DNA from: Verticiella sediminum
Lineage (GTDB): Bacteria; Pseudomonadota; Gammaproteobacteria; Burkholderiales; Burkholderiaceae_B
Length of the DNA stretch: 64,000 nucleotides
Reading direction: 5' to 3'
Assembly: GCF_007558815.1 (NCBI RefSeq)
Contig: NZ_VLTJ01000011.1
Location: 62,001-126,000 of the forward strand
This document shows, in pieces, positions 17,104-25,639 of the stretch. The position numbers and the translations under genes were made by a program. How positions within the stretch are numbered: the stretch's first letter is position 1; every line of letters begins with the position of its first letter. Below the pieces are notes generated by a model that had not been told where the DNA came from, did not search any database, and was given only the letters and a program-made list of their open reading frames with translations.

Positions 17104-17662
17104 GGCGGGGCGCCGGCGATGGCGCGGTGCGATGGGCCGCAGCGCCGGTCTGTGGCTGGGCGCGTTGGCCTGCGCGGCGGCGGCCCAGGCGCCGCACCCG
17201 TCGCCGCTGCCGCCGGGCGGCGTGCCGACTCATGCCGATGTCGAGGCCTGCCTGCGCTCGGCGGCGCGTCACCATGGCGTGGACGCGGCCCTGTTGCGGG
17301 CGATCGCGCAGGTGGAGTCCGGGCTGAACGTGCGGGCGATCAACCGCAGCAACCGCAACGGCTCGCGCGATCTGGGGCTGATGCAGATCAATTCTGCCTG
17401 GCTGCCCGTGCTGGCGCGCCACGGGGTGCGCGAGGCCCAGCTCTACGAGCCCTGCGTCTCGGCGCATGTGGGAGCCTGGATCCTGGCGGCGAACATCGCC
17501 CGGCACGGGCCGGTCTGGCGTGCGGTGGGCGCCTACAACGCGATCAGTCCCGCGCGCCAGCTCGTCTATGTGCGCAAGGTGCGGGCGCAGCTCGCGCGGG
17601 CCGGGGCGAGCCCGGTCAGCGCTGCCCGCCCATCCCGGAGATCAGGCCTTGCAGATCGTTGA
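17093..17662 (+). CDS. pilT: Pilus-associated lytic transglycosylase PilT
   Basis: 189-residue exported muramidase (SLT family) that opens peptidoglycan locally for the pilus. The signal peptide ends near AQA (residue 33). The catalytic glutamate is Glu75 in AQVESGLNV, followed by SRDLGLMQINSAW and AVGAYNA, the family signature. It overlaps the pilV end by 11 bases. This is the R64-type PilT, not the retraction ATPase of the same name. Its 3' end overlaps a convergent gene by 47 bases. Start could be either of two adjacent ATG codons. Confidence 0.85.
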   Translation: MMAEAGRRRWRGAMGRSAGLWLGALACAAAAQAPHPSPLPPGGVPTHADVEACLRSAARHHGVDAALLRAIAQVESGLNVRAINRSNRNGSRDLGLMQINSAWLPVLARHGVREAQLYEPCVSAHVGAWILAANIARHGPVWRAVGAYNAISPARQLVYVRKVRAQLARAGASPVSAARPSRRSGLADR

Positions 17663-18320
17663 GCGAGGGAAGCTGCATGGGCGCGCCCGGCAGCGCGAAG
17701 CGCTCGGCCGGCGGCGCGCCGCGTTCCAGGCTGGCCAGGCGGTAGTGCTGACCGAAGCCGAGCAGGCCGCGATTCTGTTTGTCCAGCTCGGCGAGCAGGG
17801 CGCGCGCGCCCTGGGTGTCGACGCCGGTGCGCTGCTGGAAGTCGATGGCGGCCTGGCCCACGGCGCGCGTGAGCGTCACGACGTCGGGGTCGGTGGACAG
17901 CACCACGTTCTCGGTGCGGTTGCGTCCGCTGCGGTCGATATAGTTCACCGCGTATTGTTCGCCGCGGATGCCGGCCACGGTCTCGCTCCTGCCGGTCGGT
18001 TCGAGCGACAGCAGTTGCTGGATGTCTTCGCTGCCGGTGGCGAACTGGCGATTGCCGCCGCCGCTGAGCAGGCCGATGACGGCGTTGCCGCTCACCACGA
18101 CGGGCTGGTTGCCGACGGAGGAGACGGCGTAGAGCACGCCGTCGCGCGACAGCAGATAGATGCCGCGGCGCTGACTGTCTTCCAGCCGCAGGTTGCGTTG
18201 ATCGAAATCCACGCTGTAGGTGCGCTGGTTTTCTCCCTGGATGACGGCCTGGCCGGCCGCGCCGGCGACCAGTGGCAGGCAGAGCAGGGAAAAGAGGGTA
18301 AGACGGGCAACGAGTGGCAT
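17616..18320 (-). CDS. Exported protein of unknown function
   Basis: 234 residues with a clear signal peptide (LTLFSLLCLPLVAGAAG, cleavage near residue 23). The mature part is a repeated beta-strand pattern, TYSVDFDQRNLRLEDSQRRGIYLLSRDGVLYAVS, then NYIDRSGRNRTENVVLS and a helical C-terminal third. It resembles the general layout of small periplasmic lipoprotein-carrier-like or DUF4412-type proteins, but I do not recognise the family with certainty. Codon use matches the neighbours. It converges on pilT with overlapping 3' ends and has no operon partner. Confidence 0.75.
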   Translation of the reverse strand: MPLVARLTLFSLLCLPLVAGAAGQAVIQGENQRTYSVDFDQRNLRLEDSQRRGIYLLSRDGVLYAVSSVGNQPVVVSGNAVIGLLSGGGNRQFATGSEDIQQLLSLEPTGRSETVAGIRGEQYAVNYIDRSGRNRTENVVLSTDPDVVTLTRAVGQAAIDFQQRTGVDTQGARALLAELDKQNRGLLGFGQHYRLASLERGAPPAERFALPGAPMQLPSLNDLQGLISGMGGQR

Positions 18321-18960
18321 GAAGAACTCCGACGTTCTGAGGCTCGGGCAGCAATCTGTTGTTGCAGTTCGGCAGCCGGGCTGCCGGGCCGGCGACCGCT
18401 CGCCGCCGAATGCGGGCAGTCGTGGCGAACAGGTGCGATCGATGATGGGCCGGGCGGTGAGGCCGTACCGGGCCGGACCCCGCCTGCTGGCGGCAGCGGC
18501 GGCTCGCTGCGCGAGCGCATGAGGCCGGCGCGGGCACATCGAAGCTCGATGTTAACGGGCAGCCGGCACAGGGCAAGGCCCAGATGTTCCCGGATGCAAG
18601 CGGGGGGGCTTCGGCGGTCCGGGCCGGCCATGCCGCTGCGGTGTCCTTGGGACGCCGGCGTAGGCCGGCCGTGGGCGCCGGGGCGCCGTCCGAATCCCGT
18701 AAAATGCGGCTGCGCGCGGTATGGCATCCGCCCACGCCCCCGACGGGCGTCGTGGGCGCGAGCCGATGTCCGGCGCTGGAGGGGCGGGCCGGCATGCCGT
18801 CGCGTGCATCGAAACCCGCCCGCCGTGACCGTTGGCGGCGATGCCCGGCCGCTCTCGCCGGTTGCGCGCCAGCGCTGCTGCACGCACCTGCGCGCGTTGC
18901 CTCGCTTTCGGATTCGCCGCAAAGCGGCTCTCCCGTCCCGTACCAGAACAGGCCTTAGCC
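18321..18960. other. Divergent non-coding region upstream of purC
   Basis: 640 bases with no convincing gene. It contains a TAAAAT -10-like box (18700-18705) that would give purC a long, GC-rich leader of about 250 bases. Inside that leader is a hairpin, CCCACG (18731-18736) with CGTGGG (18751-18756). No riboswitch class is recognised. The half next to the exported protein shows no motif. Confidence 0.45.
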
Positions 18961-19857
18961 ATGACCGAACCCATGTACGAATCGCGTATCGACTCGCTGC
19001 CCCTGCTGGGCCGCGGCAAGGTGCGCGATATGTATGCCGTGGGCGATGACAAGCTGCTCATCGTCACCACCGATCGTCTCTCCGCCTTCGACGTCATCCT
19101 GGACGATCCGATTCCCGGCAAGGGCGGCGTGCTCACCGCGCTGACCGAGTTCTGGCTGCGCAAGCTCGCGCATATCGTACCGACGCACACCACGGACGTG
19201 ACGCCGGAGGAGGTGGTGCAGCCGCAGGAGCGCAGCCAGGTCGCCGGGCGTGCCGTGGTGGTCAAGCGGCTCAAGCCGATCCTGGTCGAGGCGGTGGTCC
19301 GTGGCTATCTGATCGGCTCGGGCTGGAAGGACTACCAGCGTGACGGCGCGGTTTGCGGCGTCGCGCTGCCGGCGGGCCTGCAGCAGGCCGCCAAGCTGCC
19401 CGAACCCATCTTCACGCCCGCGGCCAAGGCCGAGATGGGTGCGCACGACGAGAACGTGAGCTTCGCCTACGTCGAGCGCGAAATCGGTCCCGAGCTGGCC
19501 GCCCGCCTGCGCGACGTCTCGATCGCGCTCTACAAAGAAGCGGCCGAGTACGCGGCCACGCGCGGTTTGATCATCGCCGACACCAAGTTCGAGTTCGGGC
19601 TGGACGAGAACGGCACGCTGCACCTGATGGACGAGGTGCTGACGCCCGATTCGTCGCGCTTCTGGCCCGCCGAAAGCTATCGCGAAGGCATCAGCCCGCC
19701 GTCCTTCGACAAGCAGTTCGTGCGCGACTGGCTCGAGACCCAGCCCTGGGACAAGACCGCCCCCGCGCCGCGCCTGCCCAAGGATGTGCTCGAGCGCACG
19801 GCCGCCAAGTATCGCGAAGCCCTCGACAAGCTCACACAGGAGGCGCCCGCGGCCTGA
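18961..19857 (+). CDS. purC: SAICAR synthetase PurC
   Basis: 298-residue phosphoribosylaminoimidazole-succinocarboxamide synthase, ATP-dependent step 8 of purine synthesis. Diagnostic segments are [28 protein letters not shown] at the N-terminus (split by positions 17-44), [26 protein letters not shown], and [29 protein letters not shown]. Length matches the longer bacterial/fungal-type enzyme. It converges with the thioredoxin gene, 23 bases apart; purE and purK follow beyond it. Confidence 0.96.
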   Translation: MTEPMYESRIDSLPLLGRGKVRDMYAVGDDKLLIVTTDRLSAFDVILDDPIPGKGGVLTALTEFWLRKLAHIVPTHTTDVTPEEVVQPQERSQVAGRAVVVKRLKPILVEAVVRGYLIGSGWKDYQRDGAVCGVALPAGLQQAAKLPEPIFTPAAKAEMGAHDENVSFAYVEREIGPELAARLRDVSIALYKEAAEYAATRGLIIADTKFEFGLDENGTLHLMDEVLTPDSSRFWPAESYREGISPPSFDKQFVRDWLETQPWDKTAPAPRLPKDVLERTAAKYREALDKLTQEAPAA

Positions 19858-19880
19858 GCGCGGGCCAACTGCCGCCGGCG

Positions 19881-20522
19881 TCAGAAGAGCAGGGTGGACA
19901 GGCGCCGGCGATACTGGGCGACGAGCTGCGGCTGCTCGGCCGCTTTCTCGAACACGTCGAGCATCGTGACCCGGCCGATGTCGTTCTCGAAGCTGCGATC
20001 GCGCGCGACGATCTCCAGCAGTTCGTCCATGGCGTCGGCCCAGGCGCCGCGCTCGATGCGCAGGCGCGCCAGCGCCAGGCGCGCGGCAAGATCGGCGGGC
20101 GCGCCGGCAACCTTTTGGGCCAGCGCCAGCTCCTCGGGCGAGGCCGGGTCCGGCTCGGGCGGCGCGAGGGCCTCCTCGTCTTCCGGCGCCGCATCCTCGG
20201 CCGGGGGCACGAAGCGGTCGAGCCAGGCGCGCAGTTCGCCTTCGGGCAGCAGGCCCATGAAGTGGTCGGCGGGGCGGCCGTCCACGAAGGCCACCACGAA
20301 GGGGATGCTGCGCACCTGGAAGTGCGCGGCGATCTCCGGGTTGTCGTCGGAGTTCACCTTGGCGAGCCGGAAGCGCCCGCCGTATTCCTGCTCCAGCTTC
20401 TCCAGCACGGGTTTGAGTGTCTTGCAGGGGCCGCACCACGGGGCCCAGAACTGCAGCACGACAGGCGTCTGCTGCGATGCGAGCAGTACGTCGGATTCAA
20501 AATTCTCGAGCGTGATGTCCAT
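19881..20522 (-). CDS. Thioredoxin-fold co-chaperone (YbbN/CnoX-like)
   Basis: 213 residues: an N-terminal thioredoxin domain (1-108) with the active site WCGPC (Cys30, Cys33) and the cis-proline loop RSIPFVV, an acidic proline-rich linker (112-130), and a C-terminal TPR-like helical region. This layout is that of YbbN/CnoX, a chaperedoxin that holds substrates for GroEL and DnaK. Unlike E. coli CnoX the two catalytic cysteines are intact, so a redox role is possible. Divergent from purE. Confidence 0.85.
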   Translation of the reverse strand: MDITLENFESDVLLASQQTPVVLQFWAPWCGPCKTLKPVLEKLEQEYGGRFRLAKVNSDDNPEIAAHFQVRSIPFVVAFVDGRPADHFMGLLPEGELRAWLDRFVPPAEDAAPEDEEALAPPEPDPASPEELALAQKVAGAPADLAARLALARLRIERGAWADAMDELLEIVARDRSFENDIGRVTMLDVFEKAAEQPQLVAQYRRRLSTLLF

Positions 20523-20679
20523 GACTGTCCTGAAGGCGATGCGGCATGGGCCGCACGCCGATGATATGCGTGACTAAGCATACCGTGGGCGCAGGTAAAA
20601 TGGCGCTTTCGCCCGGACGGGCGCGCCTGGCCTGGCCGGCGCCGGTCCTTGCCGGGCGCTTTTCCGTTTGGACACATTC

Positions 20680-21183
20680 ATGAACGACACGCACGCAGCG
20701 CCGAAGGTCGGCGTGGTGATGGGCTCATCGAGCGATTGGGAAGTCATGCGGCATGCCGTGGACATTCTGGCCGAGTTCGGCGTGCCCTGCGAAACCCACG
20801 TGGTTTCGGCGCACCGCATGCCCCTGGACATGGTCGACTACGGCGGCCAGGCGCGTTCGCGCGGCCTGGCCGCCATCATCGCCGGCGCGGGCGGCGCGGC
20901 CCACCTGCCCGGCATGCTCGCCGCGCTCACCCCGGTGCCGGTGTTCGGCGTCCCGGTGCCCTCGCGCTACCTGCGTGGCGAGGATTCGCTGCTCTCCATC
21001 GTGCAGATGCCCAAGGGCGTGCCGGTCGCCACGTTCGCGATCGGCGAGGCCGGCGCGGCCAACGCGGCGCTGCACGTAGTCGCGACGCTGGCCGTCAGCG
21101 ATGCCGCCCTGGCGGACAAGCTGGACGCCTACCGTGCGCGCCAGACCGCAGCCGCCCGCGCCATGGTGGTGCCGCCGCAATGA
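20680..21183 (+). CDS. purE: N5-carboxyaminoimidazole ribonucleotide mutase PurE
   Basis: 167-residue class I PurE that converts N5-CAIR to CAIR in purine synthesis. Visible motifs are MGSSSDWEVM, VSAHRMP with the catalytic His45, GAGGAAHLPGM and PVPSRYLRGEDSLLSIVQMP. The ATG at MNDTHA is used; an upstream TTG adds only four residues. It overlaps purK by ATGA, as usual for the purEK pair. A TAAAAT box at 20596-20601 may be its -10 element. Confidence 0.96.
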   Translation: MNDTHAAPKVGVVMGSSSDWEVMRHAVDILAEFGVPCETHVVSAHRMPLDMVDYGGQARSRGLAAIIAGAGGAAHLPGMLAALTPVPVFGVPVPSRYLRGEDSLLSIVQMPKGVPVATFAIGEAGAANAALHVVATLAVSDAALADKLDAYRARQTAAARAMVVPPQ

Positions 21184-22367
21184 GCCAGTCCGTCTTTCCC
21201 CTGGCCGGCGGCCAATGGCTGGGCATGCTGGGTGGCGGCCAACTGGGCCGCATGTTCGTGCATGCCGCACAGGCGATGGGCTATCGCGTCGCGGTGCTCG
21301 ATCCGGCGGCAGACAGTCCGGCCGGCGCCGCTGCCGACCGGCAGATCGTCGCCGCCTATGACGATGCTGTGGGGCTGGACGCCCTGGCCGCGCAATGCGC
21401 GGCGGTGTCCACCGAGTTCGAGAACGTGCCCGCGGCCAGCCTGCAGCGTCTGGCCGCGGCGGGCGTGCGCGTGGGCCCGGCCGGCGAGGCCGTGGCGATC
21501 ACCCAGGACCGCATCGCCGAGAAGGCCTTCGTCGCGTCGCAGGGCGTACCGGTGGCGCCGCACGTGGCCGTGCGCAGCGTAGCCGATCTGAGCGCGGCGC
21601 CCGATGCGCTGTTCCCGGGCATCCTCAAGCTCGCGAGCCTGGGCTACGACGGCAAGGGTCAGGCGGTGGTTGCCGATCGCGAGCAGGCAGTGGCGGCGTT
21701 CCGCGAGTTCGGCGGCGCGGCCTGTGTGCTCGAGGCGAGGCTCGAGCTGGCCTATGAGGTCTCGATCGTCGTGGCGCGCGATTTCGAAGGCCGCCATGTG
21801 GCCTATCCCGTCTCGCGCAACATCCATCGCAACGGCATCCTGGCCGTGTCGGCCGCGCCCGCGCCCGGCCTGCCGGCCGCCCTCGCCGAAGAGGTCGAGC
21901 GCATCGGCCTGACCCTCGTTGCCGGCCTCGATTATCGCGGCGTCCTGTGCATCGAGTTCTTCGTGCTGCGCGATGGCAGCCTGGTCGTCAACGAGATGGC
22001 GCCGCGCCCGCACAACAGCGGGCACTACACCATCGATGCCTGCCTGTGCAGCCAGTTCGAGCAGCAGGCCCGGGTGCTCGCCGGCCTGCCGCTGGGCGCA
22101 ACGCGCGCGCTGGCGCCGTCGGTGATGCTCAACATCCTGGGCGACGCCTGGTTCGCCACGGGCGAGCAGCGCGAACCGGATTGGGCCGGCATGCTGGCCG
22201 TGCCGGGTTCGCGCCTGCATCTGTATGGCAAGCGCGAGCCGCGCGTCGGGCGCAAGATGGGACATATCACCTGCGTGGGCGTATCCATGACGCAGGCGCT
22301 GGCCGGTGCGCGCGCCGTGGGCGGCATCCTCGGCGTTCCGGTGCCAGCCGACGCGGATTGGCAATGA
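21180..22367 (+). CDS. purK: N5-carboxyaminoimidazole ribonucleotide synthase PurK
   Basis: 395-residue ATP-grasp enzyme that makes N5-CAIR from AIR, bicarbonate and ATP. The N-terminal LGGGQLGRM nucleotide loop, the STEFENVP segment, LASLGYDGKGQ of the ATP-grasp fold and the metal/ATP-binding VNEMAPRPHNSGHYTIDAC are all present. It is coupled to purE by a 4-base overlap and to the next gene by another ATGA overlap. Confidence 0.96.
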   Translation: MSQSVFPLAGGQWLGMLGGGQLGRMFVHAAQAMGYRVAVLDPAADSPAGAAADRQIVAAYDDAVGLDALAAQCAAVSTEFENVPAASLQRLAAAGVRVGPAGEAVAITQDRIAEKAFVASQGVPVAPHVAVRSVADLSAAPDALFPGILKLASLGYDGKGQAVVADREQAVAAFREFGGAACVLEARLELAYEVSIVVARDFEGRHVAYPVSRNIHRNGILAVSAAPAPGLPAALAEEVERIGLTLVAGLDYRGVLCIEFFVLRDGSLVVNEMAPRPHNSGHYTIDACLCSQFEQQARVLAGLPLGATRALAPSVMLNILGDAWFATGEQREPDWAGMLAVPGSRLHLYGKREPRVGRKMGHITCVGVSMTQALAGARAVGGILGVPVPADADWQ

Positions 22368-23446
22368 TCGGCGCAGGGGCGCGGCGCGATCCCCGCGTCT
22401 GCGCGGCCGACGAAGCGGCGCTGCGCCGCGCCGCGCGCCTGCTGTGCGACGGCGAGCTGGTGGCCTTCGCCACCGAGACGGTCTACGGCCTGGGCGCGGA
22501 TGCAGCCAACCCGCAGGCCGTCGCGCGCATCTTCGCCGCCAAGGGGCGGCCCAACGATCATCCGGTCATCGTGCACCTGCTGCCCGAGGCGGACCTTGCC
22601 GTCTGGGCGGCTGACGTGCCGCCGCCGGCGCAGCGCCTGATCCAGGCGTTCTGGCCCGGGCCGCTCACCCTCATCCTGCGCCGCGCGCCAGGCGTTCCGG
22701 ATGCCGTGACGGGCGGGCAGGACACGGTCGGTCTGCGCAGTCCGGCGCACCCGGTCGCGCAGGCTTTGCTGCGCGCCTTTGCCGACGCCGGCGGCAGCGG
22801 CGCCCTGGCCGCGCCCTCGGCCAATCGATTCGGGCGGATCAGCCCGACGACGGCCGAGCATGTCGCGGCCGAGTTCGGCCCGCAAGTGCCGCTCATCCTC
22901 GATGGCGGCATGAGCGCCGTGGGCGTGGAATCGACCATCGTGGACCTGTCGCGCGGGCGCGCCGTGCTGTTGCGGCCCGGCGGTATCACCGTGGGTGAAC
23001 TCGTACGGGTGCTGGGCGAGCCGGTGTGGCTGCCCGACGGCCGGCGCGCGGACGCCGCGCTGGACGCCGGGCCACTCTCGGCCAGCGTGCGCGAAGCCGA
23101 TACGCCGCGCGTATCGGGCGCGCTGTCGGCGCACTACGCGCCGCGCACGCCGATGCGTCTGGTGCCGGCATCCGTCCTGCCCGCGCAGGTGCATGCGCTG
23201 GCGGCGCTGGGCCAGCGCATCGGGGTCTGGGCTGCGCAGCGGCCCGCTGGCGCAGCCGCGTGGCGCGCCGCCCCGCGCGAGCCCGCGGCCTACGCGCACG
23301 AGCTCTACGCGGCCCTGCGCGCACTCGACGCGGCCGGCGTCGATCTCATCCTGGTGCAGACGCCGCCCATGGGCGACGCCTGGCTGGCCGCGCATGATCG
23401 GCTGGGCCGCGCCGAGGTGGGTTCCGGCGCGAGCGAAGGCACCTGA
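22364..23446 (+). CDS. tsaC: Threonylcarbamoyl-AMP synthase (Sua5/TsaC family)
   Basis: 360-residue enzyme that forms L-threonylcarbamoyladenylate from threonine, bicarbonate and ATP for the t6A37 modification of ANN-decoding tRNAs. The YrdC domain (1-215) shows the KxR motif in FAAKGRPNDHP and SxN in APSANRFGRISPT. The C-terminal Sua5 domain (about 240-360) makes it the long Sua5 type rather than the short E. coli TsaC type. Its ATGA overlap with purK puts it in the purE-purK transcript. Confidence 0.92.
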   Translation: MIGAGARRDPRVCAADEAALRRAARLLCDGELVAFATETVYGLGADAANPQAVARIFAAKGRPNDHPVIVHLLPEADLAVWAADVPPPAQRLIQAFWPGPLTLILRRAPGVPDAVTGGQDTVGLRSPAHPVAQALLRAFADAGGSGALAAPSANRFGRISPTTAEHVAAEFGPQVPLILDGGMSAVGVESTIVDLSRGRAVLLRPGGITVGELVRVLGEPVWLPDGRRADAALDAGPLSASVREADTPRVSGALSAHYAPRTPMRLVPASVLPAQVHALAALGQRIGVWAAQRPAGAAAWRAAPREPAAYAHELYAALRALDAAGVDLILVQTPPMGDAWLAAHDRLGRAEVGSGASEGT

Positions 23447-23475
23447 AACCGGCGGCGATCGGCGCGGGGGCCACT

Positions 23476-23542
23476 GCCACGAGCATCAACTTTCGTGAAC
23501 GTGTGCGCATCGGCGCCGATCGGCGCGCACAATGCCTCGTGG
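23476..23542. repeat. Nested inverted repeats between sua5 and hupB
   Basis: CCACGAG (23476-23482) pairs with CTCGTGG (23536-23542), and inside it GTGCGC (23503-23508) pairs with GCGCAC (23525-23530) around the 12-base palindrome ATCGGCGCCGAT. The structure lies just after the sua5 stop and may act as its terminator or as an RNA element. No T-run follows. Confidence 0.4.
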
Positions 23543-23605
23543 CCGGCGTGACGCATGCGGCGCGCCGCAAAGCCAATGTTGGCGCGGGTTTCACGGGTTT
23601 TCGGC

Positions 23606-23635
23606 TTGACAGCCGCCGAGCGGCGGTGCTTGAAT
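23606..23635 (+). promoter_or_regulatory. hupB promoter with inverted repeat in the spacer
   Basis: A consensus TTGACA (23606-23611) is followed after 18 bases by TTGAAT (23630-23635). The spacer holds the inverted repeat CCGCCG-AG-CGGCGG (23613-23626), which could bind a regulator. Two direct copies of AAAGCGGGCTTCC (23681-23693 and 23695-23707) lie in the leader before the hupB ribosome site. Confidence 0.65.
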
Positions 23636-23729
23636 ACGCGGTTTCTGGCCCCCGCATCGACGCGATGAAGGCGGCGCAAAAAAGCGGGCTTCCAAAAGCG
23701 GGCTTCCTTTTCCAAACGGGTGAGGGTTT

Positions 23730-24002
23730 ATGAACAAAACCGAACTGATCGAACACATCGCCGCGCAGGCCGATATCTCCAAGGCCGCTGCCGGCCGCTC
23801 GCTCGACGCCATGATCGGCGCCGTCAAGAGCACACTCAAGAAGGGCCGCACGGTGACTCTCGTCGGCTTTGGCACCTTCGCCGTGACCACCCGCGCAGCG
23901 CGCACCGGCCGCAATCCGCGCACCGGCGAAGCCATCAAGATCAAGAAGGCCAAGGTGCCGAAGTTCCGTCCGGGCAAAGCCCTGAAGGATGCGATCAACT
24001 GA
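23730..24002 (+). CDS. hupB: DNA-binding protein HU
   Basis: 90-residue histone-like nucleoid protein that bends and compacts DNA as a dimer. It has the full HU pattern: [20 protein letters not shown] at the N-terminus, [11 protein letters not shown], the DNA-contacting arm [18 protein letters not shown], and [12 protein letters not shown] at the end. Followed by tRNA-Val, and 3.7 kb later by ppiD, a neighbour of hupB in many proteobacteria. Confidence 0.97.
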   Translation: MNKTELIEHIAAQADISKAAAGRSLDAMIGAVKSTLKKGRTVTLVGFGTFAVTTRAARTGRNPRTGEAIKIKKAKVPKFRPGKALKDAIN

Positions 24003-24031
24003 AGCCTCCTTCTGGTGTCCGCGCACCGCGC

Positions 24032-24059
24032 TGGACACATCCCGGATCTCGGGTAAAAT
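24032..24059 (+). promoter_or_regulatory. tRNA-Val promoter
   Basis: TGGACA (24032-24037, five of six matches) and TAAAAT (24054-24059) with a 16-base spacer, placing the start of transcription about 37 bases before the mature tRNA. Confidence 0.6.
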
Positions 24060-24102
24060 GCGCGACTTTCCTTGATGCCGCGCGCATCGGGGAAGTGGCG
24101 GC

Positions 24103-24178
24103 GGGTGCTTAGCTCAGCTGGTAGAGCGGCGCCCTTACAAGGCGTAGGTCGGGGGTTCGAACCCCTCAGCACCCACCA
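24103..24178 (+). tRNA. tRNA-Val(UAC)
   Basis: 76-base cloverleaf with encoded CCA. The acceptor stem GGGTGCT pairs fully with AGCACCC, the D-arm is GCTC/GAGC, the anticodon loop is CTTACAA giving anticodon TAC (valine GTA/GTG codons), and the T-arm has GGTTCGAAC. The anticodon stem starts with a G-U pair. Located between hupB and accessory genes. Confidence 0.97.
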
Positions 24179-24216
24179 ATTCCTGCCGCCTGTGTGCCGA
24201 GAACGTGGAATGAATC

Positions 24217-24244
24217 AAAAGCCTGGAGAAATCCGGGCTTTTTT
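24217..24244 (+). terminator. Rho-independent terminator of tRNA-Val
   Basis: AAAAGCCTGG (24217-24226) pairs with CCGGGCTTTT (24233-24242) with one U-G pair and loop AGAAAT; the T-run extends to 24244. It lies 38 bases after the tRNA 3' end. Confidence 0.85.
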
Positions 24245-24305
24245 CATTGGCGCATGCCAACAACGCGATAGGGCGCGGCAAGGGCGCCTTACCCGCCATG
24301 GGTCG

Positions 24306-24449
24306 GCGCCTTTACCGGGCTATTCCCGGTAAAGGCGCAGGTTCACTGCAACGACAGCGGAACGCTCGACACGCCAGAGCCCGACGCGGCACAAGGGTTG
24401 CTGTAGGTCGCCCGCGCTTGGCGCGCATCCTCGCCCTGGCTCGGGCTCT
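24306..24449. repeat. Two inverted repeats downstream of tRNA-Val
   Basis: A perfect 14-bp inverted repeat, GCGCCTTTACCGGG (24306-24319) and CCCGGTAAAGGCGC (24325-24338) with a 5-base loop, has no T-run. A second repeat, AGAGCCCGA (24376-24384) and TCGGGCTCT (24441-24449), spans 56 bases. A partial direct copy of the first arm (GGGCGCCTTACCCG) lies just upstream near 24282-24295. Both sit between the tRNA terminator and the next gene. Function unknown. Confidence 0.6.
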
Positions 24450-24472
24450 AACTAGATTGAAGGGGGACATAC

Positions 24473-25522
24473 ATGTCAGTCGTTCTTGAGCGGTTTGCAG
24501 TCCGAAGGGCTTCCTGGGGCAGCATTTTCGGAGGGGTGGTGACGGTGCTGGCGGTTTCGATCGCGCTGGCCTTGCTGGGCGCCGCTATCGGGTTCGGCAT
24601 GATCGAACCCCTGGAGAGCGACCCGATGTCGGGCGTGGGTACAACGTTCACCGTGAGTTCGGCCATCACCTTGATCGTCAGTCTGGCCGCGGGCGGCTTC
24701 GTGGCTGGGCGGCTGGCCGGAACGACCGGCGCCAGCCACGGTTTCCTGGTGTGGGCAACAGCGCTGCTGGTGAGTACGGTCATCAGCGCGATGGCGCTGG
24801 GTGGCGCCTTGCGGATCGCCGGTAATGCCGTGGGCACGATCTTCTCGGCCGCGGGCACGGTGGCATCCGGTCTGGGCAATGCGGCGGCTGGAGCAGCCGG
24901 CGGCGCGGGCGATCTGATCTCGCGTGCCACCGACGAAATCGGCGAGCAGATGGGAGGCGACGAGGACCTGTCGCCGGGCGAGCGACTGGAGCAGGTCCTG
25001 CGCGATACCGGCGTGCGGGAGCTGCAGCCGAGCTATCTGCGCGGGGAGCTCGCGGCGGCGCGACGCGACGTGCGCCGCGCGGTGAGCGATCTGGCGGATC
25101 GTCCCGACCAGTATGCCGAGATTGCCAAGCGCCTGGGCGACCAACTGGGCGAACGGGCTGACGGGATCGTGGACAACGTGGACCGCGAGGCGGCGGTCAA
25201 TGCCCTGCAAGCGAATACCGAGATGCCGCGGGACGAAGCCGAGCGCGCGGTGGATCAGGCCATCGCCAGCTACCGCGAGGCGGTCGAGACGGTGCAGCAG
25301 CGCCTGTCGAACGTGCAGGAGGATCTGGACCGCCTGGGTCAGCGTATCGAAGCGGCCCAGCAACGCGCGCGCGAAGAGGCGGACAGGGCCGCAGCAGCGG
25401 CTTCGCGCTCGGCGCTGTGGGGATTCATCGCCCTGCTCATCGGCGCCCTCGTGAGCGCGGGGGCCGGCCTGGCGGGCGCGCGTTCGCGGGTGGCTGAAGT
25501 CGAGACGATCGCGTACCGATGA
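24473..25522 (+). CDS. PhnA-like membrane protein with coiled-coil region
   Basis: 349 residues. Four membrane helices are predicted by eye: 17-40, 60-84, 92-112 and the C-terminal 320-340 (ALWGFIALLIGALVSAGAGLAG). Between the third and fourth lies a long charged helical region (150-315) with heptad-like patterns such as ETVQQRLSNVQEDLDRLGQRIE. Proteins of this type are loosely annotated PhnA-like and occur as envelope or stress proteins in many proteobacteria; no catalytic motif is visible. Good ribosome site (AGGGGGAC). First gene of the accessory segment after tRNA-Val. Confidence 0.7.
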   Translation: MSVVLERFAVRRASWGSIFGGVVTVLAVSIALALLGAAIGFGMIEPLESDPMSGVGTTFTVSSAITLIVSLAAGGFVAGRLAGTTGASHGFLVWATALLVSTVISAMALGGALRIAGNAVGTIFSAAGTVASGLGNAAAGAAGGAGDLISRATDEIGEQMGGDEDLSPGERLEQVLRDTGVRELQPSYLRGELAAARRDVRRAVSDLADRPDQYAEIAKRLGDQLGERADGIVDNVDREAAVNALQANTEMPRDEAERAVDQAIASYREAVETVQQRLSNVQEDLDRLGQRIEAAQQRAREEADRAAAAASRSALWGFIALLIGALVSAGAGLAGARSRVAEVETIAYR

Positions 25523-25639
25523 GGTAACCACGGCGCGGCGCCGGTCGTTGCGAGCAAGCAGCGGCCGGCGCTTGGCTTTCAACGCCCTCGACGATGCGAA
25601 GACCGGGGGCTCAACGTTATTCTTGAACGGAGCAAGCGC

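Noticed and set aside
15916-17662. Shufflon recombination system behind pilV
   Set aside because: No inverted 19-bp-type repeats, alternative pilV ends or recombinase gene were seen.
18321-18960. Extended N-terminus or small genes in the purC upstream region
   Set aside because: In-frame extensions on both strands are Arg/Ala/Pro-rich shadows without ribosome sites or motifs.
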